In this document: positions 27,001-36,325 of the stretch, one piece after another
Layout of the letters: every line of letters begins with the position of its first letter
Position numbering within the stretch: position 1 is the stretch's first letter
Assembly: GCA_947626535.1 (NCBI GenBank)
Contig: CANQSO010000006.1
Span: 1-43,079, forward strand
Direction: 5' to 3'
Source: an uncultured Bacilli bacterium
Lineage (GTDB): Bacteria > Bacillota_I > Bacilli_A > RF39 > UBA660
DNA length: 43,079 bases
Notes under the pieces: model-generated
Seen by the model: the letters and a program-made list of their open reading frames with translations, nothing else
Databases searched by the model: none
What the model was told of the DNA's origin: nothing
Program-made: the position numbers and the translations under genes

Positions 27001-28965
27001 TTAATCATTTTGAATAAATCTTGCTTCAGGCATTTGAATAGTTTCAGCATTGTTATTTGGTATTGATATAGAAGGCTGAGCCCCTATATTACTATTTTCT
27101 TGATTAACTGGTTGATTTACTACATTATTATTAAAAAATTGTTGATTATTTTGAGTTGGAGAAATATATACTGGTTCTTTACTTTCTAAAGTTTCCTTTT
27201 TTTCTGGTTCAAATTCTTTAACCCAACAATTTTTAACATTACAATTAGATGAATAAGGAGGTGGATCTGGCATAGCCATTCTTATAATCATAGGAATTTT
27301 AAAGGCTCCCCCAAAAGCTACACAACTACCAGGTTGTAATGTTTTTTGTTTTTCAATAACATCAGCTGAAATATTAGGTAACATTTCTTCAATGTATTTT
27401 AAATCTTTAGGATGAGTCATTTTGAATATTAAGAAATTTGAAACTTGAGCAACAACAGTATCACTAATCTCAACTGGTCTTTGTGAGATGATACCTAAAA
27501 TAGTACCATATTTACGTCCTTCTTTAGCAATTCGATCAAAGATATTATAGCCAAGTAAGAATGTATCATTATCATTTTGAATATAACGGTGAGCTTCTTC
27601 TAATATTAAATGGCAAGGCATACTAGCACGATCCTCTAAACTCTTGGTATAATCAAAAATAATTCGACAGAAAATTTTAACAATTACTTTAGCATAAACA
27701 TCATCAACGTCTTCTAAATTAATATTTATTATTTGGGCTTTCTTGCCATTTAACATAACTAAATTTTTGGCAAATTCATGAGCCGTAATAAATCCTTTAT
27801 TAACAAAATATGTCCCTACTTTGGTATTTAATATTGAGCCAATACGAACCTTTAATATTGTGGCATCGTCTGCTACAGCACGATTATTTAAGAATCCTTC
27901 ACTAATTAAAGTAAATTCTAAAGCTTTAGAAAAATCTAACATTGAATATGAATAAGTTTCTGGTTCTTTAGTTTCTTCTAATTCTTCATTAATATGTTTT
28001 AAAATATAATCAGTAATTAAAACCGATTCACCAAAATTACCATTTGAGTCTATTTCAAAACATTCGGCAAAACTTCTAGTAAAACCTACTCCAGATATTC
28101 TAGTATCAAAATCAAAATCTTTAGTATGACAGGTTTCTACTATTGTGAAAATTTGATTTTTCTTTTGGGCAGTTGTTTGATTACTGAATAATATAGCTAG
28201 TAAAGCTTTGGCAATTAAATGATTTTTATATGTTTCACTTTCCTGATTATTTTGAGAAAAAATTTTAGCAAGTCTAATTGTTCTTTCGATAATTGGTAAT
28301 TGACTATGTGTAGATGCTTGAAGAAGTAAAGCCATATCATCTAATTTTAATAGACACATTGGTATTTCTAGAGGAACATCGCTATCTTCTTGAATATTGG
28401 AAGTAATAAATTTATATTGATAATCAAGATTATATTTATTAATTGATTTAAAAGCATTTTTGTATTCACCATAAGCATCAAATAAGAAAATATTGGAGTT
28501 TTTCTTTAAAACACTAGTATCTTTAAAAACATTTTGAATTATTCTTGATACACCATGTGTTTTACCTGAACCAGAGTTACCACATATAAAGAAATGATTA
28601 GAAAAGAAATCATTTATACTTGGATAAACAGTATAATTTTTATATATAGCACTTTTACCTAATTCAAATGTATTATCATCTTTTAAACCAATTAATTTTT
28701 GTAATTCAGTTTGATTTATAACTCTTATTTTACTTGATATTAAAGGTTTTCTAATAACACCATTAACATAGCGATCATCAATATATTCTCCTAAAAAAGT
28801 AATTTTTATATTATCAGGATTAATCTCCGCTACTTCACCTAAAATTCTTTGATTTGGTGCTTCAAAAATAACATGTAAATTCATTAAGTCAGTTGTTTCA
28901 TCAGCACTTAAAGTATTTTCTACATGAGCTGCAGATTCACTAATAAATTTAATTTTTCCAAACAT
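27001..28965 (-). CDS. HerA-like ATPase / DUF87 ATP-binding protein
   Basis: Walker A 'FICGNSGSGKTHGVSRIIQ', Walker B-like 'MPCHLILEEAHRYIQ', 'EGRKYGTILGIISQRPVEIS', N-terminal HAS-barrel-like region. Confidence 0.9.
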   Translation of the reverse strand: MFGKIKFISESAAHVENTLSADETTDLMNLHVIFEAPNQRILGEVAEINPDNIKITFLGEYIDDRYVNGVIRKPLISSKIRVINQTELQKLIGLKDDNTFELGKSAIYKNYTVYPSINDFFSNHFFICGNSGSGKTHGVSRIIQNVFKDTSVLKKNSNIFLFDAYGEYKNAFKSINKYNLDYQYKFITSNIQEDSDVPLEIPMCLLKLDDMALLLQASTHSQLPIIERTIRLAKIFSQNNQESETYKNHLIAKALLAILFSNQTTAQKKNQIFTIVETCHTKDFDFDTRISGVGFTRSFAECFEIDSNGNFGESVLITDYILKHINEELEETKEPETYSYSMLDFSKALEFTLISEGFLNNRAVADDATILKVRIGSILNTKVGTYFVNKGFITAHEFAKNLVMLNGKKAQIININLEDVDDVYAKVIVKIFCRIIFDYTKSLEDRASMPCHLILEEAHRYIQNDNDTFLLGYNIFDRIAKEGRKYGTILGIISQRPVEISDTVVAQVSNFLIFKMTHPKDLKYIEEMLPNISADVIEKQKTLQPGSCVAFGGAFKIPMIIRMAMPDPPPYSSNCNVKNCWVKEFEPEKKETLESKEPVYISPTQNNQQFFNNNVVNQPVNQENSNIGAQPSISIPNNNAETIQMPEARFIQND

Positions 28966-29068
28966 TTTTCTTCACCCATCTTTTATTCTTTAAAAATTAT
29001 ATCATACTTTTCTATTTAAAAAAATCTTTTTGTTCTAATTTGACAAGATAAATATATAATTTATTAAG

Positions 29069-29395
29069 GTGATCGTTATGAAAATAAAATTAGGTTTAAA
29101 ACATTATGATGTTATTAAAGTAGAAAGTTTAAAAGGAAAAATAGTATCTAATAAAATAAATGATAAAATAATTTATTATCCAAATACTAATACCATTAAT
29201 ACTTATTTTAGAAATAATAAAGTTCATATTTTAGTTACTAATTTAGATTATCAAGTTGAAAAAATATTTAGAAATACTCCTAAAAATAAAATAATTCATT
29301 TAAAAAAAGATAAGAAACAAACTCATATCTTTTTACTACCAACTGAAACTAAAGAAAAAATAGTTATAGGTTCAGTATTAAAATTAATAAATTAA
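29069..29395 (+). CDS. Hypothetical protein, 108 aa
   Basis: ORF with RBS-like 'aaggtgatcgtt ATG'; starts likely at internal ATG 29078; no family recognised. Confidence 0.5.
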   Translation: MIVMKIKLGLKHYDVIKVESLKGKIVSNKINDKIIYYPNTNTINTYFRNNKVHILVTNLDYQVEKIFRNTPKNKIIHLKKDKKQTHIFLLPTETKEKIVIGSVLKLIN

Positions 29396-30663
29396 TCTTT
29401 CCATTCAAAGACATAATTATTAATCTCTACAACATCTCCATATTTAGCCCCTAAACGTTGTAATTCTTCTTCAATACCCATACCTTTTAATTTACGCATT
29501 AATCTTTCAATTGCTTCATCTTCATCAAATCTCGTCATAGCAAATAATTTTTCAATTTCCTTACCTTTAATAACCCATATGCCTTCTTCTTTACTAATAG
29601 TATATGGCTTATTATTTTTAAAACGGTAAACTATCGTACTTTCATAATCATCATCATTATATATTTTTTCTTCTTCTAAAGTATTAAGCATTTTGATTAA
29701 ATATTCTAATAGTTCCTTTAGTCCGGTTCCTTTAGTAGCCGAAACTAAAAAGATTTCTTTATCAGGATAACGTTTTTTAAATAATTTTAAATTTTCATTA
29801 GAACTTTCTAAATCCATTTTATTAGCAATGATAATTTCTTTTTTATTAGCTAATTTTTCACTATAAGAAGTTATTTCTTTTCTAATTATTTCATAATCAT
29901 CAATAGGATTTCTTCCTTCAGTTCCCGACATATCAATAACATGGGCTAGAATTTTACAACGAGAAGCATGTCTTAAAAATTTAATACCTAGACCAATTCC
30001 TATACTTGCTCCTTCTATTAATCCTGGTAAATCAGCTAATACAAAAGACTTATCATAAAGGGTTACAACTCCTAAGTTAGGATTTAAAGTTGTAAAATGA
30101 TAACTAGCAATTTTAGGATTAGAATTAGATACACTAGCTAAAATAGAAGATTTTCCAACACTTGGCATGCCTATTAACCCAACATCAGCAAGTAATTTTA
30201 ATTCACATTTAATATATCTTATTTCTCCAGGTTCTCCTAGTTCTGAAAAAGATGGAGCTGGTTTGTCATGAGTAGCAAAAGCTTTATTACCTTTTCCTCC
30301 TCTTCCCCCATGAGCTACAACTACCCTTTCTTTATCAACAGTTAAATCAGCAATTATTAAATTAGTGTCATCATCATATATAGTAGTGCCTATGGGAACT
30401 TTAATAATTATATCTTCGGCATCTTTACCAGTCATATTTTTGCCTTTACCATTTTCTCCTTTATGAGCTTTAATAATTTTATGATATTTTAAATCAACTA
30501 AAGTTCTAAGACCTTTTTCAGCTACAAAAACAATATTGCCACCATGACCACCAGTACCCCCATCTGGTCCACCCATTGGCACATATTTTTCTCTTCGAAA
30601 AGATGTACAACCATCTCCACCTTTACCCGCAACTAATTTAAGTTTTATTTCATCAACAAACAT
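29392..30663 (-). CDS. obgE: GTPase ObgE/CgtA
   Basis: 'FVDEIKLKLVAGKGGDGCTSFRREKYVPMGGPDGGTGGHGGNI', 'VGLIGMPSVGKSS', C-terminal OCT domain. Confidence 0.98.
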   Translation of the reverse strand: MFVDEIKLKLVAGKGGDGCTSFRREKYVPMGGPDGGTGGHGGNIVFVAEKGLRTLVDLKYHKIIKAHKGENGKGKNMTGKDAEDIIIKVPIGTTIYDDDTNLIIADLTVDKERVVVAHGGRGGKGNKAFATHDKPAPSFSELGEPGEIRYIKCELKLLADVGLIGMPSVGKSSILASVSNSNPKIASYHFTTLNPNLGVVTLYDKSFVLADLPGLIEGASIGIGLGIKFLRHASRCKILAHVIDMSGTEGRNPIDDYEIIRKEITSYSEKLANKKEIIIANKMDLESSNENLKLFKKRYPDKEIFLVSATKGTGLKELLEYLIKMLNTLEEEKIYNDDDYESTIVYRFKNNKPYTISKEEGIWVIKGKEIEKLFAMTRFDEDEAIERLMRKLKGMGIEEELQRLGAKYGDVVEINNYVFEWKD

Positions 30664-30687
30664 TAAGAAAACCTCCTTTTTTCTTTA

Positions 30688-32829
30688 TTATAACACAGGA
30701 GGTTTATTTATTTCAGTATTTTCCATTAATTTCATTTTAACATTAACAAATTCATTAACACTTAATTTATCAGCATTAGGAAGTAAACATTCTTCTAAAG
30801 TATTATCTTTTCTTAAGGCTAAATACCAGTATTCTCCAACAATAACTTGATGATAATTATTAATATCAAAAGGTTTTATAATAGTATCATTATCATGATT
30901 TAATAACTTGTTAAGGGCAATTATTCTTAAAACATCTTCATTACTAGGCTGATAATTAATTTTTTCATGAACATGAAAGTATTCTTCTTTAGGATTAACA
31001 TCAAAAGATACATATTTTTTCTTAGGATTATATGCTAAAACTAAAACTTTTTCATCTAAATCAGCATGAGGAAATAATGTAGCAAATCTTTCATCATTTA
31101 AAACCATAAAATCATTTATTGAATGACCTAATTCATCATAAAAAGTAGTATTAGCCATAAAAACAAAATCAATATTATCATCATTTTTCATACCTTCTTT
31201 TAAGATACTTAAAGCAATATGTTTTACTAAATTTTTATCAAATAAATTACGATCATGTTTTATATCTTTATTTCTAATTGGTCCCATTAATACAAAATTA
31301 CCTTTACGAAAAACTAATATTCTACCATAAAAATTATGATTAGGATCTTTTATCATAACAACATCAGCATCTTTATTTAATAAAACTTTTTCATAAGTTT
31401 CTCTACCTTTATTATGAAATAAATCCATACAACTACCTTCACAATTAACTCCAATTAGAAGTCTTTCTTTATCATGATAATTACCAAGCTCATAAGTATA
31501 TCCTTGATAATTATTTTTAATTATCGGTAAATATGAACTATTTTTATTAAGCATTTTAAGATAAAATTCAGCATATTTAGAACTTCTTAAAGGATTTTTA
31601 TTATAAATTTCTTTACCAAGCAATGCATACTCAGATTCATTTACAGAAGAATATCCTAAAGATAAAGTTATTACATCTAAAATATGACTTTCCAACCATT
31701 CTTTATCAGTTATATAAGTATTTTTACACTCTTTATCTTTTAAAATACTTTCTTTAACAGCAGGATAATTTTTTAATATTTTACAATATTTATCAATATT
31801 TAATTCAGGAAAAAACTCTAAAAAAGGAATTAAATAAGTTATTTCTTCATAAAGTTTAGGATTACTGATAATCTTTTCTTTTAAATATTCTGGTAAACAT
31901 TTAATTATTTCTTCAACATAATATAAATTATCATTATTATTAATAATCTCAAAATTATTATAATCAAAACCAACTTTATGTCTTCTTTGATACAATAATT
32001 TATTTTTTTCTACTTTATCAATTTCAATACTATTACTTAATTCTAACAATATTTCATTATATTTCTTTAAAATACTTAAAGCAATTTTTTTATTACAATT
32101 TAATAATTTACAAATTTCATCTACACTTAAAGAACCTTGAATAAATCTTTCTTCAAAATATTTAAAATTATCATCACTAATTACAATTTTATTTTTAATA
32201 ATATCTTTAATATTTAAAATACTCTTTCTTTTATCTTTAATTATTAATTCTAATTTATTTTTAGATATATTAAGTTTATTATAATCACGTTTTTTAATTA
32301 AATCAGTAGCTTTTTTTAATTTATAACTAGTAATAATAGTTTTTTCTTTCTTTTTCGTAAAATTTAATTCTTCACATAATTCATTTTTAATCTCTTTTTT
32401 AGTTAATTTAAAATAAGCTTCTTCTATTTTATTTAAAATTAAACTATACATTTTATTCACAATATCTTTAGGAAAAGTATCGGCATAACTAACCATATGA
32501 TAAACATCTAAAACATAAGGATGAATATCTTTAAATGTAATTTCTACAGGGTAATTAACAGTAGTATTAATTTTATTTAAGATTTCTTCAGTAATTAATT
32601 TTAAATACTTTTCATCTTTTTTATCACAGACAAAATCAATACCTTGTTTTAAAAAATAATCCATTTCATCTATACTTAAAAAATTATTTTTAATATTTTT
32701 AAAACGAATCTTAATTACTGCATTTATTAAATCATCTAAATGTTTAAAATATTTTTCTAGAATATTATCATTTGTAACATCTATTTCTTTATATAAAATA
32801 TTTTTAAGTTTTTTATCAATATCATTCAT
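30688..32829 (-). CDS. Large hypothetical protein (~713 aa), no recognised domain
   Basis: Intact ORF; ATG at 32829 behind AGGTGATG preferred over the tracked start, because the tracked start lies upstream of a terminator hairpin. Confidence 0.7.
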   Translation of the reverse strand: MNDIDKKLKNILYKEIDVTNDNILEKYFKHLDDLINAVIKIRFKNIKNNFLSIDEMDYFLKQGIDFVCDKKDEKYLKLITEEILNKINTTVNYPVEITFKDIHPYVLDVYHMVSYADTFPKDIVNKMYSLILNKIEEAYFKLTKKEIKNELCEELNFTKKKEKTIITSYKLKKATDLIKKRDYNKLNISKNKLELIIKDKRKSILNIKDIIKNKIVISDDNFKYFEERFIQGSLSVDEICKLLNCNKKIALSILKKYNEILLELSNSIEIDKVEKNKLLYQRRHKVGFDYNNFEIINNNDNLYYVEEIIKCLPEYLKEKIISNPKLYEEITYLIPFLEFFPELNIDKYCKILKNYPAVKESILKDKECKNTYITDKEWLESHILDVITLSLGYSSVNESEYALLGKEIYNKNPLRSSKYAEFYLKMLNKNSSYLPIIKNNYQGYTYELGNYHDKERLLIGVNCEGSCMDLFHNKGRETYEKVLLNKDADVVMIKDPNHNFYGRILVFRKGNFVLMGPIRNKDIKHDRNLFDKNLVKHIALSILKEGMKNDDNIDFVFMANTTFYDELGHSINDFMVLNDERFATLFPHADLDEKVLVLAYNPKKKYVSFDVNPKEEYFHVHEKINYQPSNEDVLRIIALNKLLNHDNDTIIKPFDINNYHQVIVGEYWYLALRKDNTLEECLLPNADKLSVNEFVNVKMKLMENTEINKPPVL

Positions 32830-32871
32830 AACATCACCTAGTATATAATTAGTATAACACATAATAAAAGA

Positions 32872-32896
32872 AACTAACTTAAAACAAGTTAGTCTT
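32872..32896 (-). terminator. Terminator-like hairpin (ACTAACTT-GTTTT-AAGTTAGT-TTCTTTTATT, minus strand)
   Basis: 8-bp perfect stem and T-rich tail downstream of the 32907-34553 gene. Confidence 0.7.
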
Positions 32897-32906
32897 AGAC
32901 ACAATT

Positions 32907-34553
32907 TTACAATGAAGTATCAATTAATTGGAATGGATTATCTACTGTTCCATATTCTTGTTCTGGCATTGGATTAGAAGTTATTTTAACAGATGATTTT
33001 AAATATGCAACTGGCAGAACAGCGTACAAAATATACGCATCGTTATTGTATACATATCCAGGATTATACATATTGAACGTACTGCTAGCGCGTGAGGAAT
33101 CAGGCGATGGTGTCATTGTCCATAAATTAAATTTTTGAGTTAACCAATTATTTGTGTTACAACTATCACTAGCATATGAATACATACTTTTTTCCAAGCA
33201 TGTATCTCTTACTTCCTTTCCAACAGCATAACCAAAATCACTTGGATATATTAAGCCTATATATCCATCCCATGTTGTGGTTCTTGGTACATCATCATTA
33301 CAAGAATTCACTCCTCCATTAGTTGTACACTGTTCTTTTCCATTATGGTTTCCTCTTTCCGCTTCATATGTGGCGCTTGCTGTCCAGTCACTTTCATTAT
33401 AAGTCGCAAATGTTCCTGTATTCCATCTTACTTTTGCTATTTTTTCCTTGGCTTCTTCACTTATTCCACTACTTGTAAATTCGCATTGTTTATTTGTCTC
33501 ATTGGAACTACTATAACAACTTCCACTTCCTCTATTCCAATACAAACTTCCTCCAATTCCTGGGGTTTCACTATATACGGTATTCGGATTTAAGAGCTTC
33601 ATTATATCTGCTTGACTCCATTCATTTACCCCATATCCACTATTTGTTTCTCTTACACTACTATCCCAACTATATTCTCCTATACTTTCTGCTCTTATTA
33701 TTTTTACTAAACTTTCTTGTGTTTCTCCATTATCTAAATTGGTTATCTTATTCATGACTCCTATTATGCGCCATAAAATTGGTTGTCCATCACTATCTCT
33801 ATCACCTATATCGATATAGTTATTTACAGTTGCTCCTACATATCTGATGTTTGCTTCACTTGTATCATCAACCCATAAATTAGTTGAATCAGTCTTGGCA
33901 AGTTCAGTAATATATTCAGAAGCTAATGACGAATTGCTTTCTTTTGGTTCTTCTTTATATTCTGTACTTAATGTTATTTTACCTTTCCATGTTGCATTCA
34001 TATTTGCAGTTTCCATTGGGGTATCTGGATCCATATAAAGTAATAAATTAAAACTTTTGGTTTCTCCTTTTTGTAAAACAAAATTATATAACTCATAAGC
34101 ATGAAGTGAACTACTTATTACTTTATTTTCATCATTATACATATTTTCATTTAAATTTTTTTCACTATTTAAATTATTATGATAATCTGTTTCATAAAGT
34201 ATTGCATCTATATATTCATCATTTAATTGTTTTTCTGCTCCTGCATTTAAGCTTTCTAAATTTATTGTAGCTGTTGCTAAATTATCACAAGTATTTTCTA
34301 TAGTAAAATGATAAGGCGTATCTGTACTTAAAAAGTTTTCCAACTCATCTGGTTTCATTGGATAGGCTTTATTTAATGTTATATCATTTTCTCCAGTAAA
34401 ATTAATATTAAAACATCCTGTTTGTAAAACATCTTTTTTAGTTTGTTCTTTAGTTAATCGCCAATAAGCATAAGTTACGGTTAAAGCTATAATTCCAATA
34501 GCTATTATTCCTAATGTTATATAAAGCGTTACTTTCTTTTTCTTTTCTTTCAT
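32907..34553 (-). CDS. Membrane-anchored TasA/camelysin-like surface protein with hypervariable C-terminal domain (paralog 3)
   Basis: N-terminal TM 'LGIIAIGIIALTVTYAYWRLT'; N-module shared with the 12352 gene; scaffold shared with the 24700 gene. Confidence 0.8.
   Translation of the reverse strand: MKEKKKKVTLYITLGIIAIGIIALTVTYAYWRLTKEQTKKDVLQTGCFNINFTGENDITLNKAYPMKPDELENFLSTDTPYHFTIENTCDNLATATINLESLNAGAEKQLNDEYIDAILYETDYHNNLNSEKNLNENMYNDENKVISSSLHAYELYNFVLQKGETKSFNLLLYMDPDTPMETANMNATWKGKITLSTEYKEEPKESNSSLASEYITELAKTDSTNLWVDDTSEANIRYVGATVNNYIDIGDRDSDGQPILWRIIGVMNKITNLDNGETQESLVKIIRAESIGEYSWDSSVRETNSGYGVNEWSQADIMKLLNPNTVYSETPGIGGSLYWNRGSGSCYSSSNETNKQCEFTSSGISEEAKEKIAKVRWNTGTFATYNESDWTASATYEAERGNHNGKEQCTTNGGVNSCNDDVPRTTTWDGYIGLIYPSDFGYAVGKEVRDTCLEKSMYSYASDSCNTNNWLTQKFNLWTMTPSPDSSRASSTFNMYNPGYVYNNDAYILYAVLPVAYLKSSVKITSNPMPEQEYGTVDNPFQLIDTSL
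33012..33107 (-). other. Candidate hypervariable region VR3 (DGR-like)
   Basis: Hand count about 40/96 GC (~42%); codons include TCC CGC GCT AGC AGT TTC TAC AAC TAC; 21 of 28 codons NNY; between WTMTP and PVAYLKS. Confidence 0.5.
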
Positions 34554-34589
34554 ACTCTCACCCTATTAATATCATATCATATTTTTGCC

Positions 34590-34632
34590 AAAATAAAAAA
34601 GATTTTGCATTATCTTTACAAAATCTTTTATC
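34590..34632 (-). terminator. Terminator after rpmA (AAAGATTTTG...CAAAATCTTT-TTTATTTT)
   Basis: 10-bp inverted repeat with T-rich tail on the minus strand. Confidence 0.7.
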
Positions 34633-34924
34633 CTTCGTAAACGCTTACTTTCTTTTTATCTCTTCCTAAACGTTCAAATTTAACTTTACCAGTTATTTTA
34701 GCAAATAAGGTATGATCTTTTCCCATACCAACATTAGTACCAGGATAGATTTTAGTACCTCTTTGACGATATAAAATACTACCTGCACTAACAAGTTGGC
34801 CATCACCAACTTTAGCCCCTAATCTTCTTCCTTCACTATCTCGACCATTTTGAGTAGATGTTTGGGCTTTTTTATGCGCAAATAATTGGATGTTTAACTT
34901 CATTAAATTATTCATTTTCTTCAT
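34628..34924 (-). CDS. rpmA: 50S ribosomal protein L27 with Prp-cleavable N-terminal extension
   Basis: '[55 protein letters not shown]'. Confidence 0.98.
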   Translation of the reverse strand: MKKMNNLMKLNIQLFAHKKAQTSTQNGRDSEGRRLGAKVGDGQLVSAGSILYRQRGTKIYPGTNVGMGKDHTLFAKITGKVKFERLGRDKKKVSVYEG

Positions 34925-35225
34925 CCTCTCTAACTATAATATTTTTAGGATAATCATTACTTAATTCTTTTAATAAATCAATCATATTGTCAATTAATAA
35001 ATTAATAATTTTATCCGTTTTTAAAATTTTAACTAAAACATCATCTTCAATTATATATTTTAAAGCATCTTTATCATATTTTAAGATAGCATTTACACTA
35101 GTCGTTAAAATAGCTGATGCTCCAGCACATACGATATCTTTTCCAAAATCTTCATATAAAGCATGACCGGAAAAAAGAATTTGTTTTACTTCCTTTTTTT
35201 CTTTTTTAATCTTAACTGTAATCAT
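34908..35225 (-). CDS. prp: Ribosomal-processing cysteine protease Prp
   Basis: '[30 protein letters not shown]' between rplU and rpmA. Confidence 0.95.
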   Translation of the reverse strand: MITVKIKKEKKEVKQILFSGHALYEDFGKDIVCAGASAILTTSVNAILKYDKDALKYIIEDDVLVKILKTDKIINLLIDNMIDLLKELSNDYPKNIIVREDEENE

Positions 35226-35524
35226 TATTTCACAATCTTTTTAACTACTAATTTAGTATAAGGTTGACGATGTCCTTGTTTTTTACGATATTTCTTCTTA
35301 GGATGATATTTAAAAACAATAATTTTCTTTTGTTTTCCTTGTTTTTCAACCTTACATACCACCTTAGCGCCTTCAACAATTGGGTCCCCTGCAACGCCAT
35401 CAACAAATAATACTTCATCAAAAGTAACTTCGCTGTCAACTGGAGCATCTATTTTTTCAACATAAATAGTATCTCCTTCATTTACATAATATTGTTTCCC
35501 ACCTGTTACAAAAATAGCTTTCAT
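35225..35524 (-). CDS. rplU: 50S ribosomal protein L21
   Basis: '[25 protein letters not shown]', '[25 protein letters not shown]'. Confidence 0.98.
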   Translation of the reverse strand: MKAIFVTGGKQYYVNEGDTIYVEKIDAPVDSEVTFDEVLFVDGVAGDPIVEGAKVVCKVEKQGKQKKIIVFKYHPKKKYRKKQGHRQPYTKLVVKKIVK

Positions 35525-35545
35525 TTCTTACCTCCTTTATATTTA

Positions 35546-35662
35546 ATTAAGACGCGCCGTGAAGGTATCAATTTTCTTGATTTTTAACCTTTTTCGTGCG
35601 GTTTTATAAAAGCTTTGCTTTTTTCATAAAACAACTAAATTCTATCAAATATTCGTCTTAAT
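35546..35662 (-). promoter_or_regulatory. Ribosomal protein L21 leader (cis-regulatory RNA)
   Basis: Closing stem ATTAAGACG (35654-35662 on minus)/CGTCTTAAT (35546-35554 on minus), internal hairpin AAAGC/GCTTT, located in the rplU 5' UTR. Confidence 0.75.
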
Positions 35663-35695
35663 GTCAAACAAAATGCTACTATAATTCTATTGTTT

Positions 35696-36322
35696 TTAAC
35701 GATTATATATTACTTCAATAAAATTATCGATCGTATTATTAATAAAATAATCTTTTATATATCTTTGTTCAATATGATATTCGGCCATAAAATCTAATAT
35801 TTCATATTTTTTATTCTCATCAATAATGTCTAATTCATGAAATTCATCTAAGGCTTCTTCAGAATATTCATCTTGTAATAATCTAATTGCTAAAATAACT
35901 GTATAAATTAATTCCTTTCTTAAAGTTAATCTTTCATTGGCAAAATTTTGCCATTCATTCCAAGCAATTGGTTCAAAAAAAACTTTACCATAAGTTATAT
36001 AATATTTTCTTTCATGATTTAATAAAGTTAAATAAATTTCATTTAATTCTTTGTTAAAATATTTTATCTTACTTAAACTTTTTAATAATTCTCCCAAATT
36101 ATTTATGACTTTAGCTCGATAGATAATTTCTTCTTTCATACCTACATAGGGAAATTTTAATTCATATGGTTCACCAATTTCCAATTCTAAAATATTTTTA
36201 TAATAATTAGCAATTAATTGATTAATTTCTTCACTAGTATTGCAAATATTAAATAATATTTTATTAATTTCAATAATATTATTATTCAAATTATCAGTTA
36301 CTAAATCAAACTCTTCTTCCAT
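35696..36322 (-). CDS. Hypothetical protein, 208 aa
   Basis: Intact ORF, overlapping operon spacing with upstream ORF; no family recognised. Confidence 0.6.
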   Translation of the reverse strand: MEEEFDLVTDNLNNNIIEINKILFNICNTSEEINQLIANYYKNILELEIGEPYELKFPYVGMKEEIIYRAKVINNLGELLKSLSKIKYFNKELNEIYLTLLNHERKYYITYGKVFFEPIAWNEWQNFANERLTLRKELIYTVILAIRLLQDEYSEEALDEFHELDIIDENKKYEILDFMAEYHIEQRYIKDYFINNTIDNFIEVIYNR

Positions 36323-36325
36323 AAT

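Noticed and set aside
33345-34038. Plus-strand ORFs opposite the 32907-34553 gene
   Set aside because: Antisense shadow ORFs; sense frame is conserved among paralogs.
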